From Clostridia bacterium (GTDB lineage: Bacteria; Bacillota; Clostridia; Christensenellales; Borkfalkiaceae), in NCBI GenBank assembly GCA_017623605.1, contig JAGAOR010000015.1:85008-149007 (forward strand): a stretch of 64,000 bases of DNA, in the 5' to 3' direction. The position numbers and the translations under genes were made by a program. This document shows, piece after piece, positions 1 to 6,917 of the stretch. The notes under the pieces were generated by a model that had not been told where the DNA came from, searched no databases, and saw only the letters and a list, made by a program, of their open reading frames with translations. Within the stretch, counting starts at the first letter, position 1. Each line of letters starts with the position of its first letter.

Positions 1-1
1 T

Positions 2-181
2 CATATGGATCGTTCGGTGAAAGCGCAATTTAAATACGCGGACAAGCTCGGCGCGAAATACGTGGCGGTGATCGGTGGAAACGAGCTTGCAGAGGGCGTT
101 ATGAACGTAAAAAATATGGCAAGCGGCGAAAGCGAAAAAGTAAAGTTTAACGACGCCGTTGTATATTTTCAAGGAAAATAA
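2..181 (+). CDS. hisS: Histidyl-tRNA synthetase, C-terminal end (partial)
   Basis: Only the last 59 codons are inside the window; the gene starts before base 1. The translated tail ([17 protein letters not shown], then [12 protein letters not shown] and a final [13 protein letters not shown]) matches the anticodon-binding domain at the end of class II histidyl-tRNA synthetases. This enzyme charges tRNA-His in the cytoplasm. The thioredoxin gene begins 26 bases after the stop, so the two may be co-transcribed. In many Clostridia hisS lies after relA and hemZ, and those genes are at the other end of this window. The catalytic domain cannot be examined. Confidence 0.85.
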   Translation, partial: HMDRSVKAQFKYADKLGAKYVAVIGGNELAEGVMNVKNMASGESEKVKFNDAVVYFQGK

Positions 182-207
182 AAAAGCTAATAAAGGAGGG
201 AACGTAA

Positions 208-525
208 ATGGTAAAACACGTAAACGGTAAAGAATTGGAAGAAATGCTTGCGAGCGCAGACAAAACGGTGTTCTGTGATTTTTGGGCAAATTGGTGCGGA
301 CCTTGCAGAATGTTAGCACCCGTCTTTGAGGAAATTTCTGAAAAATACGACGAACAAGCCGTGTTTGTAAAAGTGAACGTGGACGAGGCGGAGGACGCGG
401 CGATGAAATACGGCATTTCGTCTATTCCGAATATTATCGCGTTCAAAGGCGGCAAGCCCGCGGCGAGTAATTTAGGTTTCGTACCCGCCCCCGTGCTTGA
501 AAATTTCGTGAAAAATAATTTGTAA
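208..525 (+). CDS. trxA: Thioredoxin
   Basis: A single-domain thioredoxin of 105 aa, the normal family length. The active-site motif WCGPC is complete, with the redox cysteines at about residues 30 and 33. The cis-proline loop is present as SSIPNI. One extra cysteine, near residue 23, lies just before the active site. It should act in the cytoplasm as a disulfide reductase, recharged by thioredoxin reductase, which is not in this window. A strong Shine-Dalgarno (AAAGGAGGG) sits 8 bases before the ATG. The gene follows hisS closely and ends at a clear terminator. Confidence 0.95.
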   Translation: MVKHVNGKELEEMLASADKTVFCDFWANWCGPCRMLAPVFEEISEKYDEQAVFVKVNVDEAEDAAMKYGISSIPNIIAFKGGKPAASNLGFVPAPVLENFVKNNL

Positions 526-537
526 GCCAAAGGCAAA

Positions 538-574
538 TCCCCAAGCGGAGGGGCGCTCCGCTTGGGGATTTTTA
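538..574 (+). terminator. Rho-independent terminator after trxA
   Basis: A GC-rich hairpin (arms CCCCAAGCGGA and TCCGCTTGGGG) is followed by a run of T. It separates trxA from the convergent rubrerythrin gene. Confidence 0.9.
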
Positions 575-612
575 TTTTGTGAGATATTTATGAAATTGTT
601 AAAAAGGCTAAA

Positions 613-1251
613 TCAATAATTTTCCGCACGAACTTGGAAATATGCCTGCGGGTGCGCACAGATAGGGCAAACCTCGGGCGCTTTCTTGCCAACTACGATA
701 TGACCGCAGTTGGAGCATTGCCAAACGGCGTCGCCTTCTTTGGAGAATACGAGATCGCCTTTTACGTTCGCAAGCAGCTTTCTATATCTGTCTTCGTGTT
801 CTTTTTCGATTGCCGCAACGCCGTCGAACAGCTTCGCGATTTCTTCAAAACCTTCTTCGCGTGCAACCTTTGCAAATTCGTAGTACATATCCGTCCATTC
901 GTAGTTTTCACCCTCTGCCGCCGCAAGAAGATTTTCCGCCGTGGAGGAAATTTCACCGCCGTTCAAAAGCTTGAACCAAATTTTTGCGTGCTCTTGCTCG
1001 TTCTTCGCCGTTTCTTCGAAAATCGCCGCGATCTGCACGAAGCCTTCCTTTCTTGCCTTGCTTGCAAAATAGGTGTATTTGTTTCTCGCTTGCGATTCGC
1101 CTGCGAACGCCGCCGCTAAATTCGCTTCCGTTTTCGTGCCTTTCAAGGGATTGATTTCCTCAAATTTCCCCGATTGCTTGCAAACGGGACATACCTCCGG
1201 AGCTACGCCCTCCGCTACGTAATGACATACCTTACATTCAAATTTCTTCAT
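613..1251 (-). CDS. rbr: Rubrerythrin with rubredoxin-like domains at both ends
   Basis: A 212-aa non-heme iron peroxidase of the rubrerythrin family, which reduces hydrogen peroxide in anaerobes. The order of domains is unusual. An N-terminal zinc-ribbon/rubredoxin-like module has two CxxC pairs (C6, C9, C21, C24). A ferritin-like four-helix domain spans about residues 38-165, with the Glu and ExxH ligands of the diiron site (ESQARN, EQEH, EKEH). A second rubredoxin module has C179, C182, C195 and C198. Classical rubrerythrin has only the C-terminal module and reverse rubrerythrin only the N-terminal one. The gene is transcribed alone from a strong promoter that contains a palindrome. Confidence 0.9.
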   Translation of the reverse strand: MKKFECKVCHYVAEGVAPEVCPVCKQSGKFEEINPLKGTKTEANLAAAFAGESQARNKYTYFASKARKEGFVQIAAIFEETAKNEQEHAKIWFKLLNGGEISSTAENLLAAAEGENYEWTDMYYEFAKVAREEGFEEIAKLFDGVAAIEKEHEDRYRKLLANVKGDLVFSKEGDAVWQCSNCGHIVVGKKAPEVCPICAHPQAYFQVRAENY

Positions 1252-1302
1252 AACTTTTACCTCGTTTTTATTTTCTTAATAGGATTTAGTTTTATTAAGT
1301 GA

Positions 1303-1335
1303 TTATAGTATACTATAAAAAAACGTATTTGTCAA
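1303..1335 (-). promoter_or_regulatory. Sigma-A promoter of rbr with a PerR-like palindrome over the -10
   Basis: Read on the minus strand, TTGACA (1335-1330) and TATACT (1312-1307) are exactly 17 bp apart. A perfect 16-bp palindrome, TTATAGTATACTATAA (1303-1318), covers the -10 box. It resembles the PerR box (TTATAATnATTATAA), but its half-sites are separated by two bases instead of one. Peroxide-responsive control of rbr is therefore plausible but inferred. Confidence 0.7.
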
Positions 1336-1414
1336 CAGTTTAAACGGAAAAAATGAAAAAAATTTTTTAAATGTGATTTTGCTGTGAAAATAGGGAAGAA
1401 AAAGTGCGGGCGAG

Positions 1415-1443
1415 TTGACAAAAGGTAAAAAAAAGCCTATAAT
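1415..1443 (+). promoter_or_regulatory. Perfect consensus sigma-A promoter of cls
   Basis: TTGACA (1415-1420), a 17-bp spacer and TATAAT (1438-1443). Transcription should begin at about 1450, directly next to the ATG at 1451, so the mRNA would be leaderless. Confidence 0.8.
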
Positions 1444-1450
1444 ATATATA

Positions 1451-3055
1451 ATGAAAAAGTTAAGTGCAAGAAAAAAAAGGTGGATAGAGCGTACGGTCGC
1501 GAACGACAGAAGCTATAAAGCGTTTCTTTACGACCGTTTTTTTCTGTTTCTCTGTTTAGTATTGTTACAGCTCGTCGGGTTCGGGATTTTGTGTTATTTG
1601 CTCGTATATCATTCGAAAGCCGCGCTCGTGCTCCAAATCACGTTGTTTGTTTTAGAGCTTGCGATCGTGCTTTCGATTATCAATTATCACGACCGCCCGT
1701 CTTCGAGGCTTAATTGGATCATTCTCATTTTAGTAGCGCCCGTATTCGGCGTACCCATGTACGTAATGAACGGTCGAGGTAGACCGACGAGGCGAATGAA
1801 TAAAAAGATACACGCGGCGAAATCGGAGATTGCGAAAACCTTGGAGGAAACGTATGGAAAAACGGAAATTCCCGAGGTAAAAACGCGAGGGGAAGCGATT
1901 TCGCGGTATCTGACGGCTTTTGGGAATTACCCAGCTTTTAATAGTGGCACGGTGGAATATTATAAGAGTGGCGAAGAAATGTTTCCCGATATGCTCAAAG
2001 AGATTGGAAAGGCGGAGAAATTTATTCTCGTAGAATATTTCATCATTGCGCACGGCGTTATGTGGAGCGCGATAAGGAAAGCGCTTATCGCCAAAGCGAT
2101 GCAGGGGGTGCAGATCCGTATTATTTACGACGATTTCGGGTGTATGATGACGTTGCCGCCACATTACGAGAAGTATCTGGAAAGCTTGCACGAAAATATT
2201 AAATGTATGACGTTCAACACCGTCGTGCCTCTTTTTGCGGTGCGTATGAACAATCGCGACCATAGAAAAATGCTGGTGATCGACGGCAAGGTGGCGTTCA
2301 CGGGCGGGATTAACCTTGCGGACGAATATATCGCGCAAAAGCGACGCTTTGGGTATTGGAAGGATACGGGCTTGAAGCTCACGGGCGATTGCGTGCGCTC
2401 GTTTACGCAGATGTTTTTCTATCTTTGGAACGCGTTTAGAAAGGACGGAGAGGACGTTGGCGAATATTTATTGCCGCCGTCGAGCGAATGCGAACGCGCA
2501 GACGATCCCGCTTTTTGCGTACAACCTTACGACGATTCCCCGCTTGATCGTTTGAGTACGGGGGAGGCAGTATACGTGGATATGATCAACCGCGCAACCA
2601 AATCCGTGTGGATATTTACGCCCTATTTAATTTTGGACGATATTTTACGCGCCTCCCTGTGCGGGGCGGCTATGCGTGGGGTGGACGTACGGATCGTAAC
2701 GCCGGGCGTGCCCGATAAGGCTATGATCTACCGTTTAACACGCGCGAATTATGCGCAGCTTATGAAAGCGGGTGTGCGTATTTATGAATATACGCCTGGG
2801 TTTATCCACGCGAAAAGTATGCTTTGCGACGACGAATGTGCGGTGGTGGGTACGATCAACCTCGATTATCGGAGCTTGTATCATCACTTCGAAAACGCAG
2901 TGTATTTTTCGGGTTGTAGTGCGGTGTCCGATTTGAAGCGGGATTGCGAAGAAACGTTCGCCCTTTCCCGCGAATGTACGCCTGAAAACACCAAACGCAG
3001 TATGATTGGGCGGCTCGTAGATTCGGTGCTTCGCGTATTTGAAACGCTGTTATAA
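1451..3055 (+). CDS. cls: Cardiolipin synthase
   Basis: A membrane phospholipase-D-family enzyme of 534 aa that condenses two phosphatidylglycerol molecules into cardiolipin. Two hydrophobic segments lie near the N-terminus (about residues 25-85). Two HKD motifs follow: HRKMLVIDG with GGINLADEY, and HAKSMLCDD with GTINLDYRS. Both catalytic histidine-lysine-aspartate sets are intact. I chose the ATG at 1451 (MKKLSARKKRW). An in-frame TTG at 1415 lies inside the -35 box and cannot be used from this promoter. There is no Shine-Dalgarno before 1451 because the -10 box ends seven bases upstream. The small gene at 3067 follows after 11 bases and is probably co-transcribed. Confidence 0.92.
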   Translation: MKKLSARKKRWIERTVANDRSYKAFLYDRFFLFLCLVLLQLVGFGILCYLLVYHSKAALVLQITLFVLELAIVLSIINYHDRPSSRLNWIILILVAPVFGVPMYVMNGRGRPTRRMNKKIHAAKSEIAKTLEETYGKTEIPEVKTRGEAISRYLTAFGNYPAFNSGTVEYYKSGEEMFPDMLKEIGKAEKFILVEYFIIAHGVMWSAIRKALIAKAMQGVQIRIIYDDFGCMMTLPPHYEKYLESLHENIKCMTFNTVVPLFAVRMNNRDHRKMLVIDGKVAFTGGINLADEYIAQKRRFGYWKDTGLKLTGDCVRSFTQMFFYLWNAFRKDGEDVGEYLLPPSSECERADDPAFCVQPYDDSPLDRLSTGEAVYVDMINRATKSVWIFTPYLILDDILRASLCGAAMRGVDVRIVTPGVPDKAMIYRLTRANYAQLMKAGVRIYEYTPGFIHAKSMLCDDECAVVGTINLDYRSLYHHFENAVYFSGCSAVSDLKRDCEETFALSRECTPENTKRSMIGRLVDSVLRVFETLL

Positions 3056-3066
3056 GAGGTGGAATT

Positions 3067-3420
3067 ATGGAAAAACAAACGAGAAAAGAGAAAAAAGCGG
3101 AAGAGGCGCGCATTTTAGCGGAAATGAAAGCTGCCTTGGAGGAAGCGGAACGCGCGGAAAACGGGGCGAACGAAAGGAAAAACGAAAGGGAAAACGAAAC
3201 GCAAACCCCGCTGGAAGCTACGCCCGCGAAGCAGGAGCACGTATACCATTGTCGCAGATGCAAAACGGAAATGGTGAACGGGGTATGCCCCGCGTGCGGC
3301 TTTAAGATATACGTGCCTATGGACGCAAAAAAGCTGGGTAAGATTAAGCTCGTTCTAACGGCGGTGGGTATGGCGATCTTTATAGGAATTTTTTTATATC
3401 TTCAAATAAAAAACGGCTAA
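3067..3420 (+). CDS. Small zinc-ribbon membrane protein of unknown function
   Basis: A 117-aa protein I cannot assign to a named family. Residues 1-55 are very rich in Lys, Glu and Ala and probably form a charged helix. A four-cysteine zinc ribbon follows (CRRC...CPAC, about residues 62-78). A single transmembrane helix lies near the C-terminus (about residues 94-113). The zinc ribbon and the charged region are likely cytoplasmic. A GAGGTGG ribosome-binding site precedes the ATG. Its position directly behind cls suggests co-expression but does not reveal a function. Confidence 0.75.
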   Translation: MEKQTRKEKKAEEARILAEMKAALEEAERAENGANERKNERENETQTPLEATPAKQEHVYHCRRCKTEMVNGVCPACGFKIYVPMDAKKLGKIKLVLTAVGMAIFIGIFLYLQIKNG

Positions 3421-3498
3421 AAGGACTCTTCTCTTAGGGGATTTTAGTTTAATACAAAAATATAGTGGGCTTTTTCCACAAAAGAATTTAGTATTTAA

Positions 3499-3615
3499 TG
3501 AAATTTTTAGCTTGTCGCTAAAAGTGAAATACCTTTGGTGTGAAATTTTTGGTTTGCAAAAATGAAATAAAATAAATCCTTGCGAATTTCACAAATTCGC
3601 AAGGATTTATTTCAT
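3499..3615. repeat. Array of four hairpins separated by TGAAAT units, ending in a strong terminator-like stem
   Basis: The motif (g)TGAAAT occurs at 3499-3504, 3525-3530, 3541-3546 and 3563-3568, and its reverse complement ATTTCA at 3609-3614. Each gap between copies is a small inverted repeat: TTTTAGC/GCTAAAA, ACC/GGT, TTTTG/CAAAA. The last is a 20-bp stem (3570-3612; arms around AAATAAATCCTTGCG). That last stem can serve as a bidirectional terminator between the gene at 3067 and sigG. The rest of the 3421-3661 gap holds nothing else I recognise. Confidence 0.7.
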
Positions 3616-3661
3616 TGTCGCCTTTCCCTATGGGAAGAGCGACAAAAGCCGTTTTTTGTTT

Positions 3662-4429
3662 TTAAGAAATATTTAACCTTATATTCTGCAAGGCGTTTTT
3701 TTCCAGACGAGATACTTGCGCTTGGCTGATCCCGACCTCTTCGGAAATCTCCGTTTGCGTTTTGCCCTCGAAATATCGCAAGAACAAAATGCGCTTTTCT
3801 CGCTCGCCTAATTTTTCGATCGCTTCGCCGAGCGCGACGTGTTCCGTCCAAATTTCGTCGGTGTTTTTTTCGTCGGCAAGCTGATCCATCAAAAGAAGCG
3901 CGTCGCCTGCCTTATTATATACCGGTTCGTATAACGATACGGGATCGGAGATCGCGTCGAGTGCGTAGACTACTTCCCGCTCCGCCACCTTTAATGCCGC
4001 CGCGATTTTTGCGATCGTTGCTTCTTCGTCCCGCTCCTCGATCTCCTCGCGCGCTTTAAGCACTTTATACGCCATATCCCGAATGGAACGGGAAACGCGA
4101 AGCGAATTGCCGTCGCGAAGATACCGCTTGATTTCGCCTACGATCATAGGCACGGCGTAGGTGGAGAATTTTACGCCGAAGCTTTCGTCGAAGCCGTCGA
4201 TCGCCTTAATCAGTCCTACGCACCCCGCTTGAAAAACGTCGTCTGCGCCTAAATTTTTAATGCGAAACCGCTTGACGAGCGAAAGTACTAAACGCATATT
4301 CCCCACGATAAATTTCTCCCGTGCGGCTTTATCTCCCGCTTTGAGCTTTTTCATTAGCTCTTCGTTCTCTTTCGCCGTGAGCTTGGGTAGTCCCGAAGTG
4401 TCTACCCCGCAAATTTCTACTTTTTGCAT
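3662..4429 (-). CDS. sigG: Forespore sigma factor SigG
   Basis: RNA polymerase sigma-70-family factor of 255 aa that drives late forespore transcription. The N-terminal signature VEICGVDTSGLP is typical of sigma-G and separates it from sigma-F. Region 2 (NMRLVLSLVKRF, DDVFQAGCVGLIKAIDGFD, KFSTYAVPMIVGEIKRYLRD) and region 4 (GKTQTEISEEVGISQAQVSRLEK) are complete. The ribosome-binding site AAAGGAGGGTGG lies just upstream, and a sigma-F/G-type promoter lies further up. The spoIIG and spoIIA loci that often neighbour it are not in the window. The divergent ylmC gene fits a sporulation island. Confidence 0.95.
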   Translation of the reverse strand: MQKVEICGVDTSGLPKLTAKENEELMKKLKAGDKAAREKFIVGNMRLVLSLVKRFRIKNLGADDVFQAGCVGLIKAIDGFDESFGVKFSTYAVPMIVGEIKRYLRDGNSLRVSRSIRDMAYKVLKAREEIEERDEEATIAKIAAALKVAEREVVYALDAISDPVSLYEPVYNKAGDALLLMDQLADEKNTDEIWTEHVALGEAIEKLGEREKRILFLRYFEGKTQTEISEEVGISQAQVSRLEKNALQNIRLNIS

Positions 4430-4471
4430 ATACCACCCTCCTTTGGTATGTAGAGAAAGGGAGGTGAGTTG

Positions 4472-4500
4472 AGTATGGGCAAGTGGGGAGAATTTTATAC
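4472..4500 (-). promoter_or_regulatory. Sigma-F/sigma-G type promoter of sigG
   Basis: On the minus strand, GTATA (4500-4496) matches the GHATR -35 of forespore sigma factors. After 18 bases, CATACT (4477-4472) matches the -10 CATnnTA core with one mismatch. This agrees with known sigma-F control and auto-activation of sigG in Bacillus. Confidence 0.6.
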
Positions 4501-4551
4501 GCGGAAACTTTTTCAGGCGTACGACATATATTGATAGAAAGGCGGTGTATT

Positions 4552-4866
4552 ATGGAATTGAGTTTTTCGCAGTTACGCACCAAAGAAGTCGTAAATACGC
4601 AAGACGGCAGAAAGCTTGGGCGGGTGTGCGATATAGTGCTTTGTTATCCTGAAAACAGGTGGATAGGGATCGTCGCGCCGAACGGCAGAGTGTTCGGCGC
4701 GAAGAAAAACGGCGTTTTTATTGATTTGAAAAATATCGTTAAAATCGGCGAGGACGTAATCCTCGTCAATATCGGCGCGGTCTGCAAGGGTGGCAAACGC
4801 CCGAACGGTTGCCCGCCTCCACCGCATCCGCATAACGAGCGTAGAAGCTACGAGGAATACGAATAA
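4552..4866 (+). CDS. ylmC: YlmC/YmxH-family PRC-barrel sporulation protein
   Basis: A 104-aa protein with the PRC-barrel pattern of the YlmC/YmxH family. The early part (LRTKEVVNTQDGRKLGRVCD) is typical, followed by the strand containing WIGIVAP and then IDLKNIVKIGEDVILV. The C-terminal 25 residues are rich in Pro, His and Glu (PPPPHPHNERRSYEEYE) and are probably disordered. I placed the start at 4552, behind GAAAGGCGGTG. An upstream in-frame ATG at 4483 has no ribosome-binding site. Members of this family are found in spore formers next to sigG, but their molecular role is unknown. The gene is divergent from sigG with a 122-bp shared control region. Confidence 0.85.
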   Translation: MELSFSQLRTKEVVNTQDGRKLGRVCDIVLCYPENRWIGIVAPNGRVFGAKKNGVFIDLKNIVKIGEDVILVNIGAVCKGGKRPNGCPPPPHPHNERRSYEEYE

Positions 4867-4957
4867 AGCGACGCGCGGGCGCACAAAGAAACGTTCCCGC
4901 GCGCCGCTTTATATTGCGTCGCCTTTCAAGGGAGGTGCAACGACGCGGCGGCAGGTT

Positions 4958-4987
4958 GCATATTTTTTGCGATAGGTGGCATATATT
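4958..4987 (+). promoter_or_regulatory. Sigma-E-like promoter of the LysM gene
   Basis: GCATATT (4958-4964) fits the sigma-E -35 KMATATT. After 15 bases, CATATATT (4980-4987) resembles the -10 CATACAMT. The predicted start of transcription falls on the ATG at 4994. Confidence 0.5.
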
Positions 4988-4993
4988 GTATAT

Positions 4994-5275
4994 ATGTTAC
5001 GGTTGGAACAAAAACGATTTTATCAGGTACGGGCGGGACAGACGTTAAAAGAGATTGCTTCCGCGTTCTGCGTTTCCGAATTTTTGCTTGCAAAATGCAA
5101 CCGCTTGAAAGAGCCGCCCTTTGCGGGACAAATTCTTGTGATACCAAGTGAACGCGGGAACGCGTATACCGTCAAGGCAGGGGATACCAAAGTCTTACTC
5201 TGCGGGAGCGAGGAAAATTTTGAACGCAAAAACGGCACGGATATTTTATATCTTGGTATGCGCGTGATCTTGTAG
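4994..5275 (+). CDS. Small LysM-domain protein, probably of the spore
   Basis: A 93-aa protein built from one LysM peptidoglycan-binding repeat (YQVRAGQTLKEIASAF...LLAKCNRLKEPPFAGQILVIP). A second half begins like another LysM (YTVKAGDT) but then diverges. There is no signal peptide, which is common for LysM proteins made in the mother cell. The GTG at 4976 would add six residues, but a sigma-E-like -10 box overlaps it, so I prefer the ATG at 4994. It lies between ylmC and a coat-like protein, so a role in spore envelope assembly is likely. Confidence 0.75.
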   Translation: MLRLEQKRFYQVRAGQTLKEIASAFCVSEFLLAKCNRLKEPPFAGQILVIPSERGNAYTVKAGDTKVLLCGSEENFERKNGTDILYLGMRVIL

Positions 5276-5337
5276 AACACTTTCTTTCGTCGCGCCATAT
5301 AATGTAATAAGTAATTACGACAATTAGGAGGTATACT

Positions 5338-6003
5338 ATGTCCTTTTATTCTAATTTTCAATCGGATAAATGCCCTTGCCAAATTACGGGCAATCCGATC
5401 AATGGTTTGACGGAAAAAGTGTGTATTCAAGCGGAAAAGATTTTCGACGCCGCAATCAAGCAAACGCAGCTGGAAAATTATTCACTCACGCTTACCGATC
5501 TTTCGCCTGAAAACCCTACATATCCTTTGACTTTTATCAGCGCGCGTTCTACCACCGCCCAAGCGACCGTTACGAATTTAAACGTCGATCGCCAAGCGGA
5601 TAGGCATTGCGCCCGCGTTCAAGCTACTCTTTCCGTGCCCTTGGAAGTACTTTACACCGACGCAAACGGCGTGGAGGGTAGCGCGACTGCGATCGTTTCG
5701 ATCAATCAGGACGTACTTTTATACGTGCCCGCGCCCTCGATTATGCCCTTTACCGTGCAAGCGGTGGTGAGCGCCGTCGTACCCGAAGGTACGTTTAACC
5801 CCGATACGAACGGATTTATCGTTACGGTTTGTGTTACGGTGATCTTGAAGATTGCAATGTCCGTAGAAATTCTCGTGCCCTCGTACGGGTATTGCGCGAT
5901 TCCGCCCGCACAAGACTATTCGCAGGAAATTTGCGCAGGATTCTTTGAATTGCCGTTATATCCGCAAGGGAGAAACGGGTGCCCCACGGGCGGGTGCAAA
6001 TAA
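5338..6003 (+). CDS. Probable spore coat or SPOCS-like protein
   Basis: A 221-aa protein with no signal peptide. It begins with a Cys-containing segment (KCPCQITGNPINGLTEKVCIQ) and continues as alternating beta strands rich in Thr, Val and Ala. It ends in a Gly/Cys tail (GRNGCPTGGCK). The opening and the strand pattern recall clostridial coat-associated proteins related to the SPOCS/DUF3794 group, though I cannot prove membership. The motif CATATAAT (5296-5303), similar to mother-cell -10 boxes, lies upstream. A good ribosome-binding site (TTAGGAGG) precedes the ATG. Its place after ylmC and the LysM gene supports a spore role. Confidence 0.55.
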   Translation: MSFYSNFQSDKCPCQITGNPINGLTEKVCIQAEKIFDAAIKQTQLENYSLTLTDLSPENPTYPLTFISARSTTAQATVTNLNVDRQADRHCARVQATLSVPLEVLYTDANGVEGSATAIVSINQDVLLYVPAPSIMPFTVQAVVSAVVPEGTFNPDTNGFIVTVCVTVILKIAMSVEILVPSYGYCAIPPAQDYSQEICAGFFELPLYPQGRNGCPTGGCK

Positions 6004-6049
6004 GTGAAATGAAACGCGCGCGTTTCGTTGAGGAAATATTAAAAAAATT

Positions 6050-6081
6050 GCGCCCCGCGTGAGCGGGGCGCTTGCTTTTTT
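6050..6081 (+). terminator. Terminator that overlaps the next promoter
   Basis: Arms GCGCCCCGC and GCGGGGCGC around GTGA, followed by TTGCTTTTTTT. The T-tract contains TTGCTT (6072-6077), the -35 of the following gene. Confidence 0.9.
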
Positions 6082-6100
6082 TGGGGAAAAGCGCTATAAT
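6072..6100 (+). promoter_or_regulatory. Sigma-A promoter of the phosphoesterase gene
   Basis: TTGCTT (6072-6077), a 17-bp spacer and TATAAT (6095-6100). The ATG follows six bases later, so the transcript should be leaderless. Confidence 0.75.
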
Positions 6101-6106
6101 AAGATT

Positions 6107-6802
6107 ATGAACGTTTACGCGATTAGCGATTTGCATCTTTCCGCCACCGCGGACAAGCCTATGGATATTTTTGGCGGGAATTGGGAAGGGCATTTCGAAA
6201 AAATTAAATCCGATTGGCTTTCCACCGTGCAAGAGGACGACGTCGTGCTCATTTGCGGCGATATTAGTTGGGCAATGAAAATGGAGGACGCGCTCGTCGA
6301 TTTACGTTCGCTTGCCGAGCTCCCTGGCAAAAAGGTGTTTATCCGCGGCAACCACGATTATTGGTGGAGCGGCATTACCCGTTTGCGCGAGGCTGCGCCC
6401 AACGATAGCTTTATCTTTTTGCAAACGGACGCCGTCAAGATCGGGCGGTTCGTGTTCGTCGGTTCGCGCGGTTGGACGTGCCCTGGTAGCCCCGATTTTA
6501 CCGATCAAGATCAAAAGCTCTATCTTCGCGAAGCGGAGCGGTTTCGCCTTGCGTTTGCGGTGGCAGACAAGCTGTTTGAAGAGGGGGATCAAAAAATTGC
6601 GCTAGTGCATTATCCGCCCTTTTCTTTGAAAAATCAAAGCACCCTCTTTACGGAGCTTTTTGAGAAAAACGGTGTAAAAAAAGCTGTGTTCGGGCATATT
6701 CACGGCGCGGCGTATTTTCCTTTGAAAACGGAAAAAAACGAGATTGAATATTTCCTCACTTCTTGCGATAAGGTGGGTTTTAAGCTCGTTAAAATATGTT
6801 AA
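6107..6802 (+). CDS. Calcineurin-like metallophosphoesterase
   Basis: A cytoplasmic phosphohydrolase of 231 aa with the full set of calcineurin-type metal motifs. They occur in order as DLHLS (start), GDISWAM, GNHDYWW, ALVHYPPF and GHIHG. It resembles the uncharacterised COG1768 phosphohydrolases of Clostridia, and the substrate is unknown. The ATG at 6107 is the only start that begins with the expected MNVYAISDLH. No Shine-Dalgarno is possible because the -10 box ends six bases before it. The gene is monocistronic, with a terminator on each side. Confidence 0.88.
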   Translation: MNVYAISDLHLSATADKPMDIFGGNWEGHFEKIKSDWLSTVQEDDVVLICGDISWAMKMEDALVDLRSLAELPGKKVFIRGNHDYWWSGITRLREAAPNDSFIFLQTDAVKIGRFVFVGSRGWTCPGSPDFTDQDQKLYLREAERFRLAFAVADKLFEEGDQKIALVHYPPFSLKNQSTLFTELFEKNGVKKAVFGHIHGAAYFPLKTEKNEIEYFLTSCDKVGFKLVKIC

Positions 6803-6834
6803 AATTTTCCGCTTATCGCGGGAAATTTTTTATA
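6800..6834 (+). terminator. Terminator after the phosphoesterase gene
   Basis: Inverted repeat AAATTTTCCGC / GCGGGAAATTTT (one bulge) followed by T-rich sequence. Confidence 0.7.
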
Positions 6835-6848
6835 AGCGCGTTTTCTTC

Positions 6849-6877
6849 TTTACAAGTCGTAAAAAAAATGATATAAT
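6849..6877 (+). promoter_or_regulatory. Sigma-A promoter of the pyr operon
   Basis: TTTACA (6849-6854), a 17-bp spacer and TATAAT (6872-6877). The leader is only about 34 nt long, so there is no room for a PyrR-type attenuator. Confidence 0.75.
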
Positions 6878-6917
6878 TATAAAGATAATTTGACGAGAGC
6901 TAAATAGGAGAAATACC

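Noticed and set aside
1730-2338. 202-codon frame antisense to cls
   Set aside because: A shadow of the cardiolipin synthase catalytic domain, with no start signals.
3499-3615. CRISPR array
   Set aside because: The repeated unit is only 6-7 bp, the gaps are self-complementary hairpins of differing size, and no cas genes are present.
6803-6917. PyrR attenuator or uracil-responsive leader before pyrB
   Set aside because: The leader after the -10 box is about 34 nt and contains no terminator/antiterminator pair.
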